Assembly (NCBI GenBank): GCA_024281135.1
Contig: JAMXLG010000418.1
Coordinates: forward strand, 1-15,164
DNA: 15,164 bases
Direction of reading: 5' to 3'
From: Vulcanimicrobiia bacterium
GTDB taxonomy: Bacteria; Eremiobacterota; Eremiobacteria; Baltobacterales; Baltobacteraceae
The position numbers and the translations under genes are program-made. Positions 1 to 8,323 of this stretch are shown here, in pieces; position 1 is the stretch's first letter, and each line of letters starts with the position of its first letter. The notes under the pieces are model-generated. The model searched no databases. It saw nothing but the letters and a program-made list of their open reading frames with translations, and was not told the DNA's origin.

Positions 1-756
1 CGCTATAAGAATGGCGACGTTCCGCGTTTGGATCAAGTTCGCGCGTCAGTTGCTGTCGCACAAGCGCAGGCAGATTTGGCGAAAGCCCAAGCGGATGCCG
101 ATAACGCCGATGCAGCCTTGGCAACCGAGACCGGCACGCAGGTTGCGACGCTGCATACGGCATCGGTACCCGTTATGGATTCGCCCTCCGTTACGATGAC
201 GCCCGATGCGGCGGTCCAGCTTGCCCTCGCGAGCCGTCCGGAAGTTGCTTCCGCGCACGAGAACGTGGCGATGGAAGAACACGCCGTGTCGGTTGCAAAA
301 CGTGGAGGTTTCCCAGCAGTCACGGTGAGCGCGGGCGAGACGAGCGGCTTTGATACCGGTGTCCCCGTGCACGGCCCGAGTGTGAACGTCAATGCAACGT
401 ATCCCGTGGGCGGCGCAGCGCACGATCGTGTCATTGCAGAACAGGCGCGCCTCGCGCAAGCGCAGGCGCAACTCGCAAAGACGGAGCGAGTGGTCACGAC
501 GGAAGTCGGCGCGGCCGTGCGCACCTATCAAGCGCAAACCGTTGGGCTTGCTGCGGCGCAGCGCGCTTTGACGCAGGCCGATGCGGCGTTCAAAGCCACG
601 CAGATCGGATATCGCAACGGGGCGAGTTCGAGTTTGGATATCGAGACAGCTCGAGCGACATACGTGCAGGCTCTCGTTGGGCAAATTTCAGCGCTCTACG
701 CGCAACAACAAGCGGAGGCGACGTTACGGCTCTTGACAGGAAAGACGAATGCGTAA
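1..756 (+). CDS. TolC-family outer-membrane efflux protein, C-terminal part (5' end outside window)
   Basis: The frame is open from base 1, so the gene starts upstream; about 251 residues are visible and it ends with TAA at 754-756. TolC-family proteins form trimeric outer-membrane channels with long periplasmic helices that dock onto an adaptor and pump. The visible part is rich in Ala, Gln and Val heptad-like helix, as in TolC hairpins. It opens with a YKNGDVPRLDQVRA segment, and a second related segment, YRNGASSSLDIETARATYVQA, lies about 40 residues before the end. Such a paired Y-x-N-G/L-D-x-x-x-A signature is typical of the two homologous halves of TolC/NodT-type proteins. The 3' end overlaps the next gene by 8 bases, so the two are probably translated together with the HlyD-type adaptor. 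A TTG at 28 could be mistaken for a start but lies inside the conserved helix. The family is clear; the substrate cannot be told. Confidence 0.88.
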   Translation, partial: RYKNGDVPRLDQVRASVAVAQAQADLAKAQADADNADAALATETGTQVATLHTASVPVMDSPSVTMTPDAAVQLALASRPEVASAHENVAMEEHAVSVAKRGGFPAVTVSAGETSGFDTGVPVHGPSVNVNATYPVGGAAHDRVIAEQARLAQAQAQLAKTERVVTTEVGAAVRTYQAQTVGLAAAQRALTQADAAFKATQIGYRNGASSSLDIETARATYVQALVGQISALYAQQQAEATLRLLTGKTNA

Positions 757-1921
757 TTGGATGTGGGTCGGCGTCGCGATGGTGGTCGTGGCGGTTGCGG
801 GGTTTTGGTTTTTGACGCATCGCCCGGCTCAAACGCCGGCCGATACTTCAGCCGCACCATCCGTGCAACTGGCAACGGTCCGATTCGGCGATTACGCCGT
901 CGTGCTCAACGAAGCGGGCGCCATCGGCGCGCCGGCCGGAACGATGACGCAACTCTCGTTTCCCATTTCGGGTGTGATCGGGAGCATCGACGTTCGCGTC
1001 GGCGATCGAGTCTCTGCGGGGCAAACGCTGGCAACGCTCGATAGCCGTTCGCTTTCGCTCACGGCGCGGCAGGCTGCAGCGGATGCGCAAGCGGCAAATG
1101 CACAGGCGAGTGCGGCATCGGTGGACCGGTTTTCCACGAAGCTCGCCGTCGATCGTGCCGCAGTAACGCGCGCCGAAAACCTCTATCGCGCGGGCGTTTC
1201 AGCGAAGAAAGATATCGATGATGCACGCGCACAACTTGCGGCCGACGAGGCCGATGCGCGCGCTTCGGGCGCGAATCATACCGCGGCGGTGGCGCAAGCG
1301 CAGAGTGCGGCGATGAAAGCACAACTCGCGAATACCGATCTCTCGCGCGCGAGCCTGCGCAGTCCGGCAGACGGCGTGGTGACTGCGATTTCGCGCCGAG
1401 TCGGTGAATCCGTCGATCCGACGACGGCGGTAATTTCCGTCGGTCCGCAATCGCAAGCGCAAGCGACGCTTCAAGTCCCCTCATCGGACGCTGCGCGCAT
1501 CGCTGTCGAAGATCCGGTCGAATTGACGGTTACCGGCACGTCGCAAACATCGACCGGGCATGTTACGGCGGTCGTTCCGTCCGTCGATCCGTCGACGCAA
1601 GCGGCGACGGTCGTTGTAAGCGGCGTACCACCCGGCGCCGTAGCGGGCAACGCACTGTCAGCAAAAATTACCGTTGCGCACGTTCGCGGTTTACTCGTGC
1701 CGCAAAGCGCGATCGTTCAAGATCCGCAAAGTGGTGACAACGTCGTCTTCGTACAAACGAAACAAAAAGATGGATCGCTCAAATTCGAGCAACGAACGGT
1801 TGCAATTGCGCACGAAGACGGCACGACTGCGCAAGTCAACGGCGGCGTGCGTCCCGGAGACCGTATTGCGGCCCAAGGCGCATTTGAATTACTTGCACCT
1901 GCGGGTGGTGGCGGCGATTAA
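749..1921 (+). CDS. HlyD/RND-type periplasmic adaptor subunit of an efflux system
   Basis: This 390-residue protein is a membrane-fusion (adaptor) protein that bridges an inner-membrane pump and the TolC channel. Residues 5-22 form an N-terminal hydrophobic anchor. A first lipoyl half-motif follows at about 74-98 (GVIGSIDVRVGDRVSAGQTL), then an Ala/Gln-rich alpha-hairpin at about 102-198, then the second lipoyl half at about 199-222 (RASLRSPADGVVTAISRRVG), and beta-barrel and membrane-proximal domains to the C terminus. The start ATG at 749 lies inside the end of the TolC gene and has an AGGAAAG ribosome site just upstream. No pump gene follows; the next gene is a cytochrome b. The transporter must therefore lie upstream, outside the window, or be encoded elsewhere. 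The Gly-rich tail (PAGGGGD) is common in this family. Substrate unknown. Confidence 0.9.
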   Translation: MRNWMWVGVAMVVVAVAGFWFLTHRPAQTPADTSAAPSVQLATVRFGDYAVVLNEAGAIGAPAGTMTQLSFPISGVIGSIDVRVGDRVSAGQTLATLDSRSLSLTARQAAADAQAANAQASAASVDRFSTKLAVDRAAVTRAENLYRAGVSAKKDIDDARAQLAADEADARASGANHTAAVAQAQSAAMKAQLANTDLSRASLRSPADGVVTAISRRVGESVDPTTAVISVGPQSQAQATLQVPSSDAARIAVEDPVELTVTGTSQTSTGHVTAVVPSVDPSTQAATVVVSGVPPGAVAGNALSAKITVAHVRGLLVPQSAIVQDPQSGDNVVFVQTKQKDGSLKFEQRTVAIAHEDGTTAQVNGGVRPGDRIAAQGAFELLAPAGGGGD

Positions 1922-1940
1922 AACGAGATAAGAATCGCAA

Positions 1941-1970
1941 CGGCCGGAGGTCAACTCTCAAGTTCGGCCG
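1941..1970 (+). other. GC-rich inverted repeat between the adaptor and cytochrome b genes
   Basis: CGGCCG at 1941-1946 and again at 1965-1970 can pair, and inside them AACT (1954-1957) pairs with AGTT (1960-1963 region), leaving a bulge that contains GGAGGTC. No T-run follows, so a classical rho-independent terminator is not supported. It could be a weak terminator, a processing site or a leader hairpin for the cytochrome gene. Only the sequence symmetry is seen; function is inference. Confidence 0.35.
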
Positions 1971-1983
1971 CGAGAATGTGTGC

Positions 1984-2613
1984 ATGGAACGCGAGCACAC
2001 GCACACCCTTCGCACCCGTACGGGACATTGGATCAACGCCGCAACCGTCGGGTTCATGGTTTGGACCGGCTTCTCGATGTTTGCGGGCGACCGGCACTTC
2101 GCTTCGATCGCGCGCTTGCTGCCCGCCGCGTTTTGGCACGCTTGGCATTTTGCCGGGACGAAACGCGAACTCTTCACCTGGCACGTCTACGCCGGAACGT
2201 TCTTCGGAATGAATGGAATCGCGTACGTCGCCGCGCTATTGGCAACCGGTGCGTGGCGCCGCATCGCTCCACGCACGGCGCGTTGGACGCATAACTCGGA
2301 GCGACCGCTCGAATACAGCATTCCTCAGCGCGCTGCATACACGGTAGTTCTTTGCGCCGGCGCGCTGATGGTTCTCACCGGTAGCGCGCTTTGGTTCAAA
2401 CACCAAATTCCGTGGCTGCTCGCAGGGCTCGGCGGTGAACGTATCGTGCTTCCGGTCCACGTCTTACTCGCGACGAGCCTGCTAGCGTTCGCCGCTATCC
2501 ACATACTCCAAGTTATTCGCGCAGGCATACCTACGCTGCGTTCAATGACCGTCGGTGGGGCGGTGTCGAAAGAACCGGTCCCCGTTCGTCTACCGGTAGA
2601 GAACCCGCTCTAA
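1984..2613 (+). CDS. Cytochrome b561-type di-heme membrane subunit (cytochrome b/b6 domain), orphan
   Basis: A protein of about 209 residues with four predicted membrane helices, resembling the b-type cytochrome subunits that move electrons between the quinone pool and a partner oxidoreductase (hydrogenase, formate dehydrogenase or periplasmic molybdenum enzymes). Candidate heme ligands sit where the family needs them: His15 in TGHWIN at the start of helix 1, a His in the LFTWHVYAG segment opening helix 2, and His residues in PVHVLLATSLLAFAAIHIL in the last helix. A GTG at 1978 in the same frame would add two residues; ATG 1984 is preferred because a GAGA lies 8 bases upstream, though the choice is not certain. 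No catalytic partner is encoded next to it, which is unusual for this family. It ends with TAA directly before a degraded sigma-factor fragment. The partner and substrate are unknown. Confidence 0.8.
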   Translation: MEREHTHTLRTRTGHWINAATVGFMVWTGFSMFAGDRHFASIARLLPAAFWHAWHFAGTKRELFTWHVYAGTFFGMNGIAYVAALLATGAWRRIAPRTARWTHNSERPLEYSIPQRAAYTVVLCAGALMVLTGSALWFKHQIPWLLAGLGGERIVLPVHVLLATSLLAFAAIHILQVIRAGIPTLRSMTVGGAVSKEPVPVRLPVENPL

Positions 2614-2784
2614 AAGGAGAGCGGTACGCCGTCCTTCACTCGACGCGCTCGGAAATGCTTCGCCGCATTGGGCGCATGTTCCGAAGCGGCCGAAGAGTAC
2701 CGTCGTGCAATCAGTTTGACGGAAAATCTCGCCGATCGCCGCTTTCTCGAACGTCGATTGACGATGGTTACGGCGAATCGCTGA
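2610..2784 (+). pseudogene. Remnant of an ECF sigma factor gene (DUF6596-type C-terminal tail), frameshifted
   Basis: Two reading frames joined at about base 2676 together rebuild the C-terminal tail of SigJ/DUF6596-type ECF sigma factors. Bases up to 2675 in one frame give RYAVLHSTRSEMLRRIGR; bases 2677-2784 in the next frame give CSEAAEEYRRAISLTENLAD followed by RRFLERRLTMV and a stop. The family's usual ending is of the form YHxxHAxRAELLRRLGRxxEAAAAYRRALxLxxNxxERRFLERRL, so both parts match in the right order with one extra base between them. The N-terminal sigma-2 and sigma-4 domains are absent: the sequence to the left is the intact end of the cytochrome b gene. This is best read as a truncated and frameshifted gene fossil, not a working gene. 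Its last 17 bases overlap the end of the permease gene on the other strand. Confidence 0.62.
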
Positions 2785-4159
2785 GCGTGCGTAAGTGGCT
2801 CTTACGGTAGCCGTAGACGGCGTAGATGACGATGCCGATAATGAACCACACGCCGAACCGCAACCAGGTCGGCAACTGAAGACCGAAGATCAGATATCCG
2901 CACGAAACCGCGCCGAGAATCGAGAACACCCAGACTAGCGGTGCGCGGAAGGGCCGATTCGCTTCCGGTTGCGTGACGCGCAGTACCAAGACCCCGATGC
3001 ACACAATCCCAAACGCTGCCAACGTGCCGATGTTCACGAGCGTCAGGAGTTCGGTAAGTGGCAGTACTGCGGCGAGAATCGCCACGATGCCGCCCGTAAT
3101 TGCGGTCATGGTTGCGGGCGTGCGAAACCGAGGATGAATCTTCGCTACCTGCGGCGGCAGCAACCGGTCACGCGACATGACATAAAAGATTCGAACCTGA
3201 CCGAGAAGCGACGTGAGCATCACGGTCGTATTGCCGGCGAGACCGCCGAGCGCGACGAGCCAATACGCGACGCGATTGTGGTTCACGGAAGCGAGCGCAT
3301 CGAGCATTGCAGCCCCATCGCTCAGCTTTGTAAACGAGATCACGCCGACCGTGCAATACGTAAGCGCAACGTACAGCACCGTACCGATCGCAAGGGCCAG
3401 AATGATCCCGATCGGCACGTCGCGCACGGGGTTATTCGCTTCCTCCGATGCGACCGTGACCGTGTCGAACCCGATATAGGCAAAGAATACGAGCGCTGTG
3501 CTCGTCAAAATGCCGTGACGGCCGAACGGCGCGAACGGCTGCAGATTCTGCGGATGAACGAACCCGATCGTCGCAACGATGAATAAGAGCATCGTGAAGA
3601 TTTGAAACGCGACGAGGGTCGCGTTGACGCGAGACGACTCGCGGATTCCGATACACAGTAGAATCGTAATCGCCGCGACGGCGAGCGCAGCGATGACGTC
3701 GAATTGTCCTCCGCCCAAATTTGCGGTTTGCGCCCATTGTGGTAAATGGATGCCGAAATTCGCGAGCAGATGCTGCCCGTAATCGGACCACGACGACGCC
3801 GTCGGCGCAAGCGAGAGGCCGTATTCGAGGATCAGGTCCCAGCCGATGACCCACGCGACCACTTCACCAAGTGTCGCGTACGCGTACGTGTACGCGCTCC
3901 CCGCAACCGGGACCATCGACGCGAATTCCGCGTAGCATAGCGCGACGCACAAGCTGACGATGCCGGAAAGTGTGAACGCGAGAATGACCGCCGGACCGGC
4001 TGCGTGAGCACCGGCACCGACTGTCGGAAAGATTCCGCCGAGCATCGTGCCGAGGCCGATCGCCGTGAGAGCCGGCCATCCAAGGGCTCTGCGCAACGTC
4101 GGGCCGTCGTTTTCGCGTGAAATCCACGCCAAGGGTTGACGGGCGAAAAGGCCCTTCAA
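2768..4159 (-). CDS. APC-superfamily amino-acid permease (cationic amino-acid transporter type)
   Basis: This 463-residue protein has about twelve hydrophobic segments and belongs to the amino acid-polyamine-organocation superfamily, most like the bacterial CAT/YfnA branch. The N terminus ends in a charged stretch before LGWPALTAIGLGTMLGGIF, the family's first unwound helix, where substrate binds through backbone groups. FFAYIGFDTVTVASEEANNP is the classical helix-6 region of the family. It is the second gene of a leftward pair: its TTG start shares bases with the TGA stop of the aldehyde dehydrogenase, which points to translational coupling. A TTG start is chosen because the next in-frame Met lies inside helix 1. 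Substrate cannot be fixed; the aldehyde dehydrogenase partner suggests an amine or an amino acid degraded through an aldehyde. Its 3' end runs into the sigma-factor remnant. Confidence 0.87.
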   Translation of the reverse strand: MKGLFARQPLAWISRENDGPTLRRALGWPALTAIGLGTMLGGIFPTVGAGAHAAGPAVILAFTLSGIVSLCVALCYAEFASMVPVAGSAYTYAYATLGEVVAWVIGWDLILEYGLSLAPTASSWSDYGQHLLANFGIHLPQWAQTANLGGGQFDVIAALAVAAITILLCIGIRESSRVNATLVAFQIFTMLLFIVATIGFVHPQNLQPFAPFGRHGILTSTALVFFAYIGFDTVTVASEEANNPVRDVPIGIILALAIGTVLYVALTYCTVGVISFTKLSDGAAMLDALASVNHNRVAYWLVALGGLAGNTTVMLTSLLGQVRIFYVMSRDRLLPPQVAKIHPRFRTPATMTAITGGIVAILAAVLPLTELLTLVNIGTLAAFGIVCIGVLVLRVTQPEANRPFRAPLVWVFSILGAVSCGYLIFGLQLPTWLRFGVWFIIGIVIYAVYGYRKSHLRTLSDSP

Positions 4160-5523
4160 CGGTATTTCACCACGAGCGTTTTAAGTTCGCTCATCTCGTC
4201 CATTGCGTAACGGACGCCTTCGCGGCCGAAGCCGCTCTCTTTGATCCCGCCATACGGGAAATTATCGATACGCAAGGTGGGGTAATCGTTCACGATAACG
4301 CCGCCGACCTGCAACCCTTCGAATGCTTTACCGATGGCTCTGACGTCGTTCGTGAAAACGCCGGCCTGCAGGCCGTAGCGCGTCGCGTTGGTTCGTTCGA
4401 TTGCCTCGTCTAGTGAGGAGACGCGCGCAATCGTCGCCACCGGCCCGAAGACTTCTTCGCACTCCACCTTCATCGCGGGCGTCGTCTCGCTGAGCAGCGT
4501 GGGCGGGATCATCGTGCCGTTGCGTTTGCCGCCGCGAATGAGCTGCGCGCCACTCGCGAGCGCTTCGGTAATCCACGTTTCGATGCGTTTCGCGCTCACT
4601 TCATCGATCACCGGACCCACGACCGTCGATTCGTCGTTCGGATCGCCGACTACAAGCGCTTCGATCTCAGCGTTTAGCAGCGCAAGAAAGTCATCGTACC
4701 GCTCGGCTGCAACGTACATGCGCTGCACCTTGATACAGACTTGTCCCGCTTGCGCGAATGCGCCGAGCGCGCAACGGCGCGCGGCCCAGGCGAGGTCTGC
4801 GTCGTTGCAAACGATTGCGGCAGCGTTGCCGCCAAGTTCCAGCGCGACGCGTTTGCGCCCGGCGATCGACTTCAAATACCACCCGACCGCACTCGATCCG
4901 GTGAACGAAAGCATTGCAATACGCTCGTCGGTCGCTAATCGTTGCGCGACGTCGACCGGCGCGTGGAGAACGGCGAGTGCATCCTCGGGCCATCCGGCCT
5001 CGTGCACGATGCGCCCGAGTTCGTGCGCACAGAGCGGCGCCTGCGGCGGCGCTTTTAGAACAACCGGGTTGCCGACGGCAATCGCCGGCGCAAGTTTGTG
5101 TGCGACGAGATTGAGCGGAAAATTGAACGGCGCAATTGCACCGATCACGCCGATGGGCGTACGCGTTGCAATGGCGGTGTAGCCTTCGCCCGCCGGTGTG
5201 ACGTCGAGCGGAAGCACCTCACCGACGCTGCGCGTGACCTCGTCGGCGGCGAGCGAAAACGTGGAGACCGCGCGGTCGACTTCGACTAGCGCGAAACGCA
5301 GCGGCTTCCCGGATTCCGCGATCATCACGCGCGCGAGTACCTCACGGCGCTCGGCGAGCAGAGCGGCCGTCCGGCGGAGAACCCCCTGTCGAGCATGCCT
5401 GGGCATCGCAGCTACGATTGGCGCAATCGCGGTCGCCGCCGCGATCGCTTGCTCCATTGCTGCATCGTCGGCTTCGGTTACCGCGCCTACCTCACGCCCG
5501 TCCCAGGGGCTGCGAACGATCAT
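4156..5523 (-). CDS. NAD(P)-dependent aldehyde dehydrogenase (non-CoA type)
   Basis: This 455-residue enzyme should oxidise an aldehyde to a carboxylate. The core is complete: the cofactor-binding PFNFPLNLVAHKLAPA segment with a downstream VVLKAPPQ lysine, LSFTGSSAVG, the general base Glu229 in LELGGN, the nucleophile Cys263 in GQVCIKVQR, EEVFGPV, and the C-terminal YGGIKESGFGREG motif. The spacing of Glu229 and Cys263 is normal. GQVCIKVQR and DYPTLRIDNFPYGG are shared with the lactaldehyde/benzaldehyde/phosphonoacetaldehyde-like groups rather than with betaine-aldehyde enzymes, so the substrate is open. The start ATG at 5521-5523 has a close GGAG upstream. It leads a leftward unit with the permease, and diverges from a permease-aminotransferase-dehydrogenase unit. 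In that context an amine-derived aldehyde such as an aminoaldehyde is a reasonable guess. Confidence 0.88.
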   Translation of the reverse strand: MIVRSPWDGREVGAVTEADDAAMEQAIAAATAIAPIVAAMPRHARQGVLRRTAALLAERREVLARVMIAESGKPLRFALVEVDRAVSTFSLAADEVTRSVGEVLPLDVTPAGEGYTAIATRTPIGVIGAIAPFNFPLNLVAHKLAPAIAVGNPVVLKAPPQAPLCAHELGRIVHEAGWPEDALAVLHAPVDVAQRLATDERIAMLSFTGSSAVGWYLKSIAGRKRVALELGGNAAAIVCNDADLAWAARRCALGAFAQAGQVCIKVQRMYVAAERYDDFLALLNAEIEALVVGDPNDESTVVGPVIDEVSAKRIETWITEALASGAQLIRGGKRNGTMIPPTLLSETTPAMKVECEEVFGPVATIARVSSLDEAIERTNATRYGLQAGVFTNDVRAIGKAFEGLQVGGVIVNDYPTLRIDNFPYGGIKESGFGREGVRYAMDEMSELKTLVVKYR

Positions 5524-5549
5524 CGCTCCAGCATGCGGCCCGCCCTCTG

Positions 5550-5575
5550 TCTGTGCCTTTGGCGCGCTGCACAGA
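5550..5575. promoter_or_regulatory. Candidate operator in the divergent amine-catabolism promoter region
   Basis: A perfect 7-base inverted repeat, TCTGTGC and GCACAGA, with a 12-base spacer lies in the 119-bp gap between the aldehyde dehydrogenase and the rightward permease. Spacing and position suit a dimeric regulator that controls both directions. No clear -35/-10 pair could be called on either strand, and no regulator gene sits next to it. The symmetry is seen; the role is inference. Confidence 0.4.
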
Positions 5576-5642
5576 AAAATGGGGAAGTTTTGTCGGCGAG
5601 CACTATGGCTCGCGGCATCCGCCTTCGCTAGGCTAGGGGAGA

Positions 5643-6998
5643 ATGGAGCAACATCAAAACCGCCTCCGCGCGGGATCGCTTTCCTTTGTCGAGGTCCTCG
5701 CTGCCTCGCTCGCGCTGATCGGCCTCAGCATGACTCCTGTCCTGATCGCGCCGTACATGTACGGCGCCGCGGGAAACGCCTCGTGGGCCGCATACGTCTT
5801 TGCCGCCGTCATGCTGTTACTTGTCGCGGTGAACCTCAACCACTTTGCGAAACGCGCGACAGGCTCCGGATCGATGTTTCTCTACGCTGCGAAAGAGCTT
5901 GGTCCGGCGGCGGGAACGCTTGCAGGGTGGAGTCTCGTCTGGGCCTACCTCTTCGTCGGTGCGGCGCAATTCGGCGCGCAGCCGCTCTTCATCGGTCAGC
6001 TCGCGCATGCGCTCGGCATTCCGATTCCCGCCTTTGCGGTGATGGTCGGGCTCGGCATCGTCTGTTGGCTGTTGGCAGTGCGTGACGTCGCGCTCTCGAC
6101 TGTTGTCATGCTCGTGCTCGAAACGATCTCCGTGGCAATCATCTGCATCTTGATCGTGACGGTCTTCGTCAAACACGGCGTCGTCGATGTTGCGCAGCTG
6201 CGGTTCGAAGGCGTGGGGCGCGCGAGCATCGGCCTTGGTATTGCAACGGCAATTTTTAGTTTCGTCGGCTTCGAGAGTGCGACCGCGTTTGGAGACGAAG
6301 CCCGCAATGCGCTTAAAACGATTCCTCGTGCCGTGATCTGGAGCGTGCTCATCGCCGCAACGTTCTTCGTCTTTTCGATGTACGCCGAAATTCTCGGATT
6401 GCGCGGATCGAAACCGCCACTCGATCAGCTCAGCATGCCGCTCTGGAATCTAGCCGACGTGTTGAACACCGGATATCTGAAGATTCCGATTGCTATTGGC
6501 GCAATCTGCAGCTCGTTCTCGGTTGCGCTCGCCTGCGTGAACACTTCCGCGCGCATCATACTGCCGATGTCGGAAGACGGGTTGCTCCCCAAGGTTTTCG
6601 CCTCCGTGCACCCGCGCTTTCGGACGCCGCACGTCGCGCTCGGAACCGTGGTCGTGGTGATGTTCGTCATCGGCGTCGCGATGTTTCGCGGCGGCGTTGC
6701 GCCGATCGATATTTTCAACTTCTGCGGCACCTTGAGCTCACTCAGCTTCATCGCGGTCTACTTGATCATCTCGATCGCCGCGCCGAAGCTGCTCAAACGC
6801 ATCGGCGAACTCAAGCCGATTCACGTGGTTGCATCAGTTGCGTCGTGCGCGTTCTTGCTTGCCGGCGCCGTAACACTATTTTACCCGATGCCGCCCGCGC
6901 CGACGAACGTGTTTCCGTATCTCTTCTTGCTCTATCTCATCGTCGGGCTCGTTCTATATGCAATGACTCGCCGTAAAACCGTAGGAGAACCGTCATGA
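5643..6998 (+). CDS. APC-superfamily amino-acid permease, first gene of the bau-like operon
   Basis: A 451-residue polytopic protein with about twelve helices. The first helix contains LAASLALIGLSMTPVLIAPYMYGAAG, helix 2 and loop carry KRATGSGSMFLYAAKELG, and helix 6 carries FSFVGFESATAFGDEARN, all characteristic APC-family elements. CVNTSARIILPMSEDGLLPKVFASVHPRFRTP is the conserved loop after helix 8. An AGGGGAG sequence directly precedes ATG 5643, a rather tight spacing. The stop codon overlaps the start of the aminotransferase (ATGA), so the genes are coupled. In Pseudomonas the beta-alanine locus pairs an amino-acid permease (BauD) with BauA and BauC, and this gene occupies the matching role. 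It is only distantly like the leftward permease, so the two probably carry different substrates. Confidence 0.87.
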   Translation: MEQHQNRLRAGSLSFVEVLAASLALIGLSMTPVLIAPYMYGAAGNASWAAYVFAAVMLLLVAVNLNHFAKRATGSGSMFLYAAKELGPAAGTLAGWSLVWAYLFVGAAQFGAQPLFIGQLAHALGIPIPAFAVMVGLGIVCWLLAVRDVALSTVVMLVLETISVAIICILIVTVFVKHGVVDVAQLRFEGVGRASIGLGIATAIFSFVGFESATAFGDEARNALKTIPRAVIWSVLIAATFFVFSMYAEILGLRGSKPPLDQLSMPLWNLADVLNTGYLKIPIAIGAICSSFSVALACVNTSARIILPMSEDGLLPKVFASVHPRFRTPHVALGTVVVVMFVIGVAMFRGGVAPIDIFNFCGTLSSLSFIAVYLIISIAAPKLLKRIGELKPIHVVASVASCAFLLAGAVTLFYPMPPAPTNVFPYLFLLYLIVGLVLYAMTRRKTVGEPS

Positions 6999-8323
6999 CT
7001 TCAACGCTTCGCGATATTGGCGCACTTCATCGCCGCTATGTCCTCACGCCCTGGTCCGCGCAAGCAATGCTGGATATGCCGTCGATCGAGCGCGGCGACG
7101 GATCGTATCTCTACGACGTCGACGGCAAACGCTACTTGGACCTTTCGGCCGGACTGGTTGCCGTTAATCTCGGGCACAACCATCCGATCGTCGTTCGCGC
7201 TATCGCCGAACAAGCAGCGCGCCTCTGTTATGCAACGCCGCAGTTTTTCAATGCGACGAGAGCACGGTATGCGGAACGCTTATCGGCGCTCGCACCGTGG
7301 AAGGAAGGCGCGCGCGCGTTCTTTACCACAGGAGGCGGCGAAGCAAACGAAGATGCCGTCAAGATGTCGCGCACGATCACCGGAAGGCACAAAGTGCTCG
7401 CGTCGTACCGTTCTTTTCATGGCTCCGCACCCGGTGCGGGAACCATGACCGGCGAGAACCGGCGCTGGCCGAACGAACCGGGGATTCCGGGCGTCGTCCA
7501 CTTCTTTGCCCCGAATATCTACACCAGTCCGTTTGATACTCGCGACCCGAAGGTCGAAATCGACCGCGCCATCTCGCATCTCGAACTCGTTCTCACGTAC
7601 GAAAATCCCAATGCGGTTGCGGCCCTGTTGATCGAACCGGTCGTCGGCACGAACGGCGCGATTCCGCTTCCGCTTGAGTACTTGCAGCGTGTCCGCGAAA
7701 TTTGCTCGAGACATGAAATCATCTTGATCTTCGATGAAGTCATGTGCGGATTCGGGCGGACGGGTGCATCATTTGCCGCCGTGCGTTTCGGCGTCGAACC
7801 CGACATGATGACCTTCGCCAAAGCGGCCACATCCGCATACATGCCCTTAGGCGGCGTGCTCGTACGGGAGTCGCTCGCGCAATATTTCGATACGCGTCCG
7901 TTGCCATGTGGGCACACGTACTCGGGGCATCCGCTAGCAATTGCAGCTGCAAATGCTGCGCTCGACGCGTACGAAGCGGATGGCCTTTTCGAACGCGCGC
8001 GCGAGATCGAAAGCTGGATTCGCGAGGATTTGGCCGCCGTTGCCGATCGCGCACCGGTCGTCGGCGATGCGCGCGGCGTTGGCGCGTTCTGGGCCGTGGA
8101 ACTCGTGAAGGATCGCGAAACCCGCGAACCGATCGTTGCGTGGCAAGGTCCGAATCCAGGACCACTGGGTCAGATTCTTGCGCGCCTGCGTGAGCGCGGT
8201 GTATACGCGTTCGGCCGGTACAACGTCATTTTGATTACACCGCCGCTCACCATTGAGCGAGACGAGTTGCGCGAGGGTATCCGCGCGCTCGGCGACGTGT
8301 TGGAGGAATTCAGATGCGAGTAG
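6995..8323 (+). CDS. Class III PLP aminotransferase, beta-alanine/omega-amino acid:pyruvate type
   Basis: This 442-residue enzyme should move an omega-amino group (beta-alanine, GABA, taurine or a polyamine-derived amine) to a keto acid using pyridoxal phosphate. The class III signature is complete: YLDLSAGLVAVNLGHNHP near the N terminus, TTGGGEANEDAVKMSR for the phosphate pocket, SYRSFHGS, EPVVGTNG, Asp247 in IFDEVMCGFGRTG that holds the PLP ring nitrogen, and the Schiff-base Lys276 in TFAKAATSAYMPLGG. Start ATG 6995 has GGAG at 6984-6987 and overlaps the permease stop. The next gene, a CoA-acylating semialdehyde dehydrogenase, begins inside its last codons. The pair copies the logic of BauA and BauC: beta-alanine to malonate semialdehyde to acetyl-CoA. 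A taurine:pyruvate or ornithine-type specificity cannot be excluded from sequence alone. Confidence 0.87.
   Translation: MTSTLRDIGALHRRYVLTPWSAQAMLDMPSIERGDGSYLYDVDGKRYLDLSAGLVAVNLGHNHPIVVRAIAEQAARLCYATPQFFNATRARYAERLSALAPWKEGARAFFTTGGGEANEDAVKMSRTITGRHKVLASYRSFHGSAPGAGTMTGENRRWPNEPGIPGVVHFFAPNIYTSPFDTRDPKVEIDRAISHLELVLTYENPNAVAALLIEPVVGTNGAIPLPLEYLQRVREICSRHEIILIFDEVMCGFGRTGASFAAVRFGVEPDMMTFAKAATSAYMPLGGVLVRESLAQYFDTRPLPCGHTYSGHPLAIAAANAALDAYEADGLFERAREIESWIREDLAAVADRAPVVGDARGVGAFWAVELVKDRETREPIVAWQGPNPGPLGQILARLRERGVYAFGRYNVILITPPLTIERDELREGIRALGDVLEEFRCE

Noticed and set aside
4388..5182. 264-codon plus-strand open frame inside the aldehyde dehydrogenase gene
   Set aside because: It is fully antisense to a conserved dehydrogenase with all catalytic motifs, and its Ser/Ala/Thr-rich translation is typical of a reverse-strand shadow.
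5198..6085. Long plus-strand open frame across the end of the aldehyde dehydrogenase and into the permease
   Set aside because: It is antisense to one conserved enzyme and out of frame with another, and its Ser/Thr/Arg-rich translation resembles no family; it is a shadow of high-GC coding sequence.
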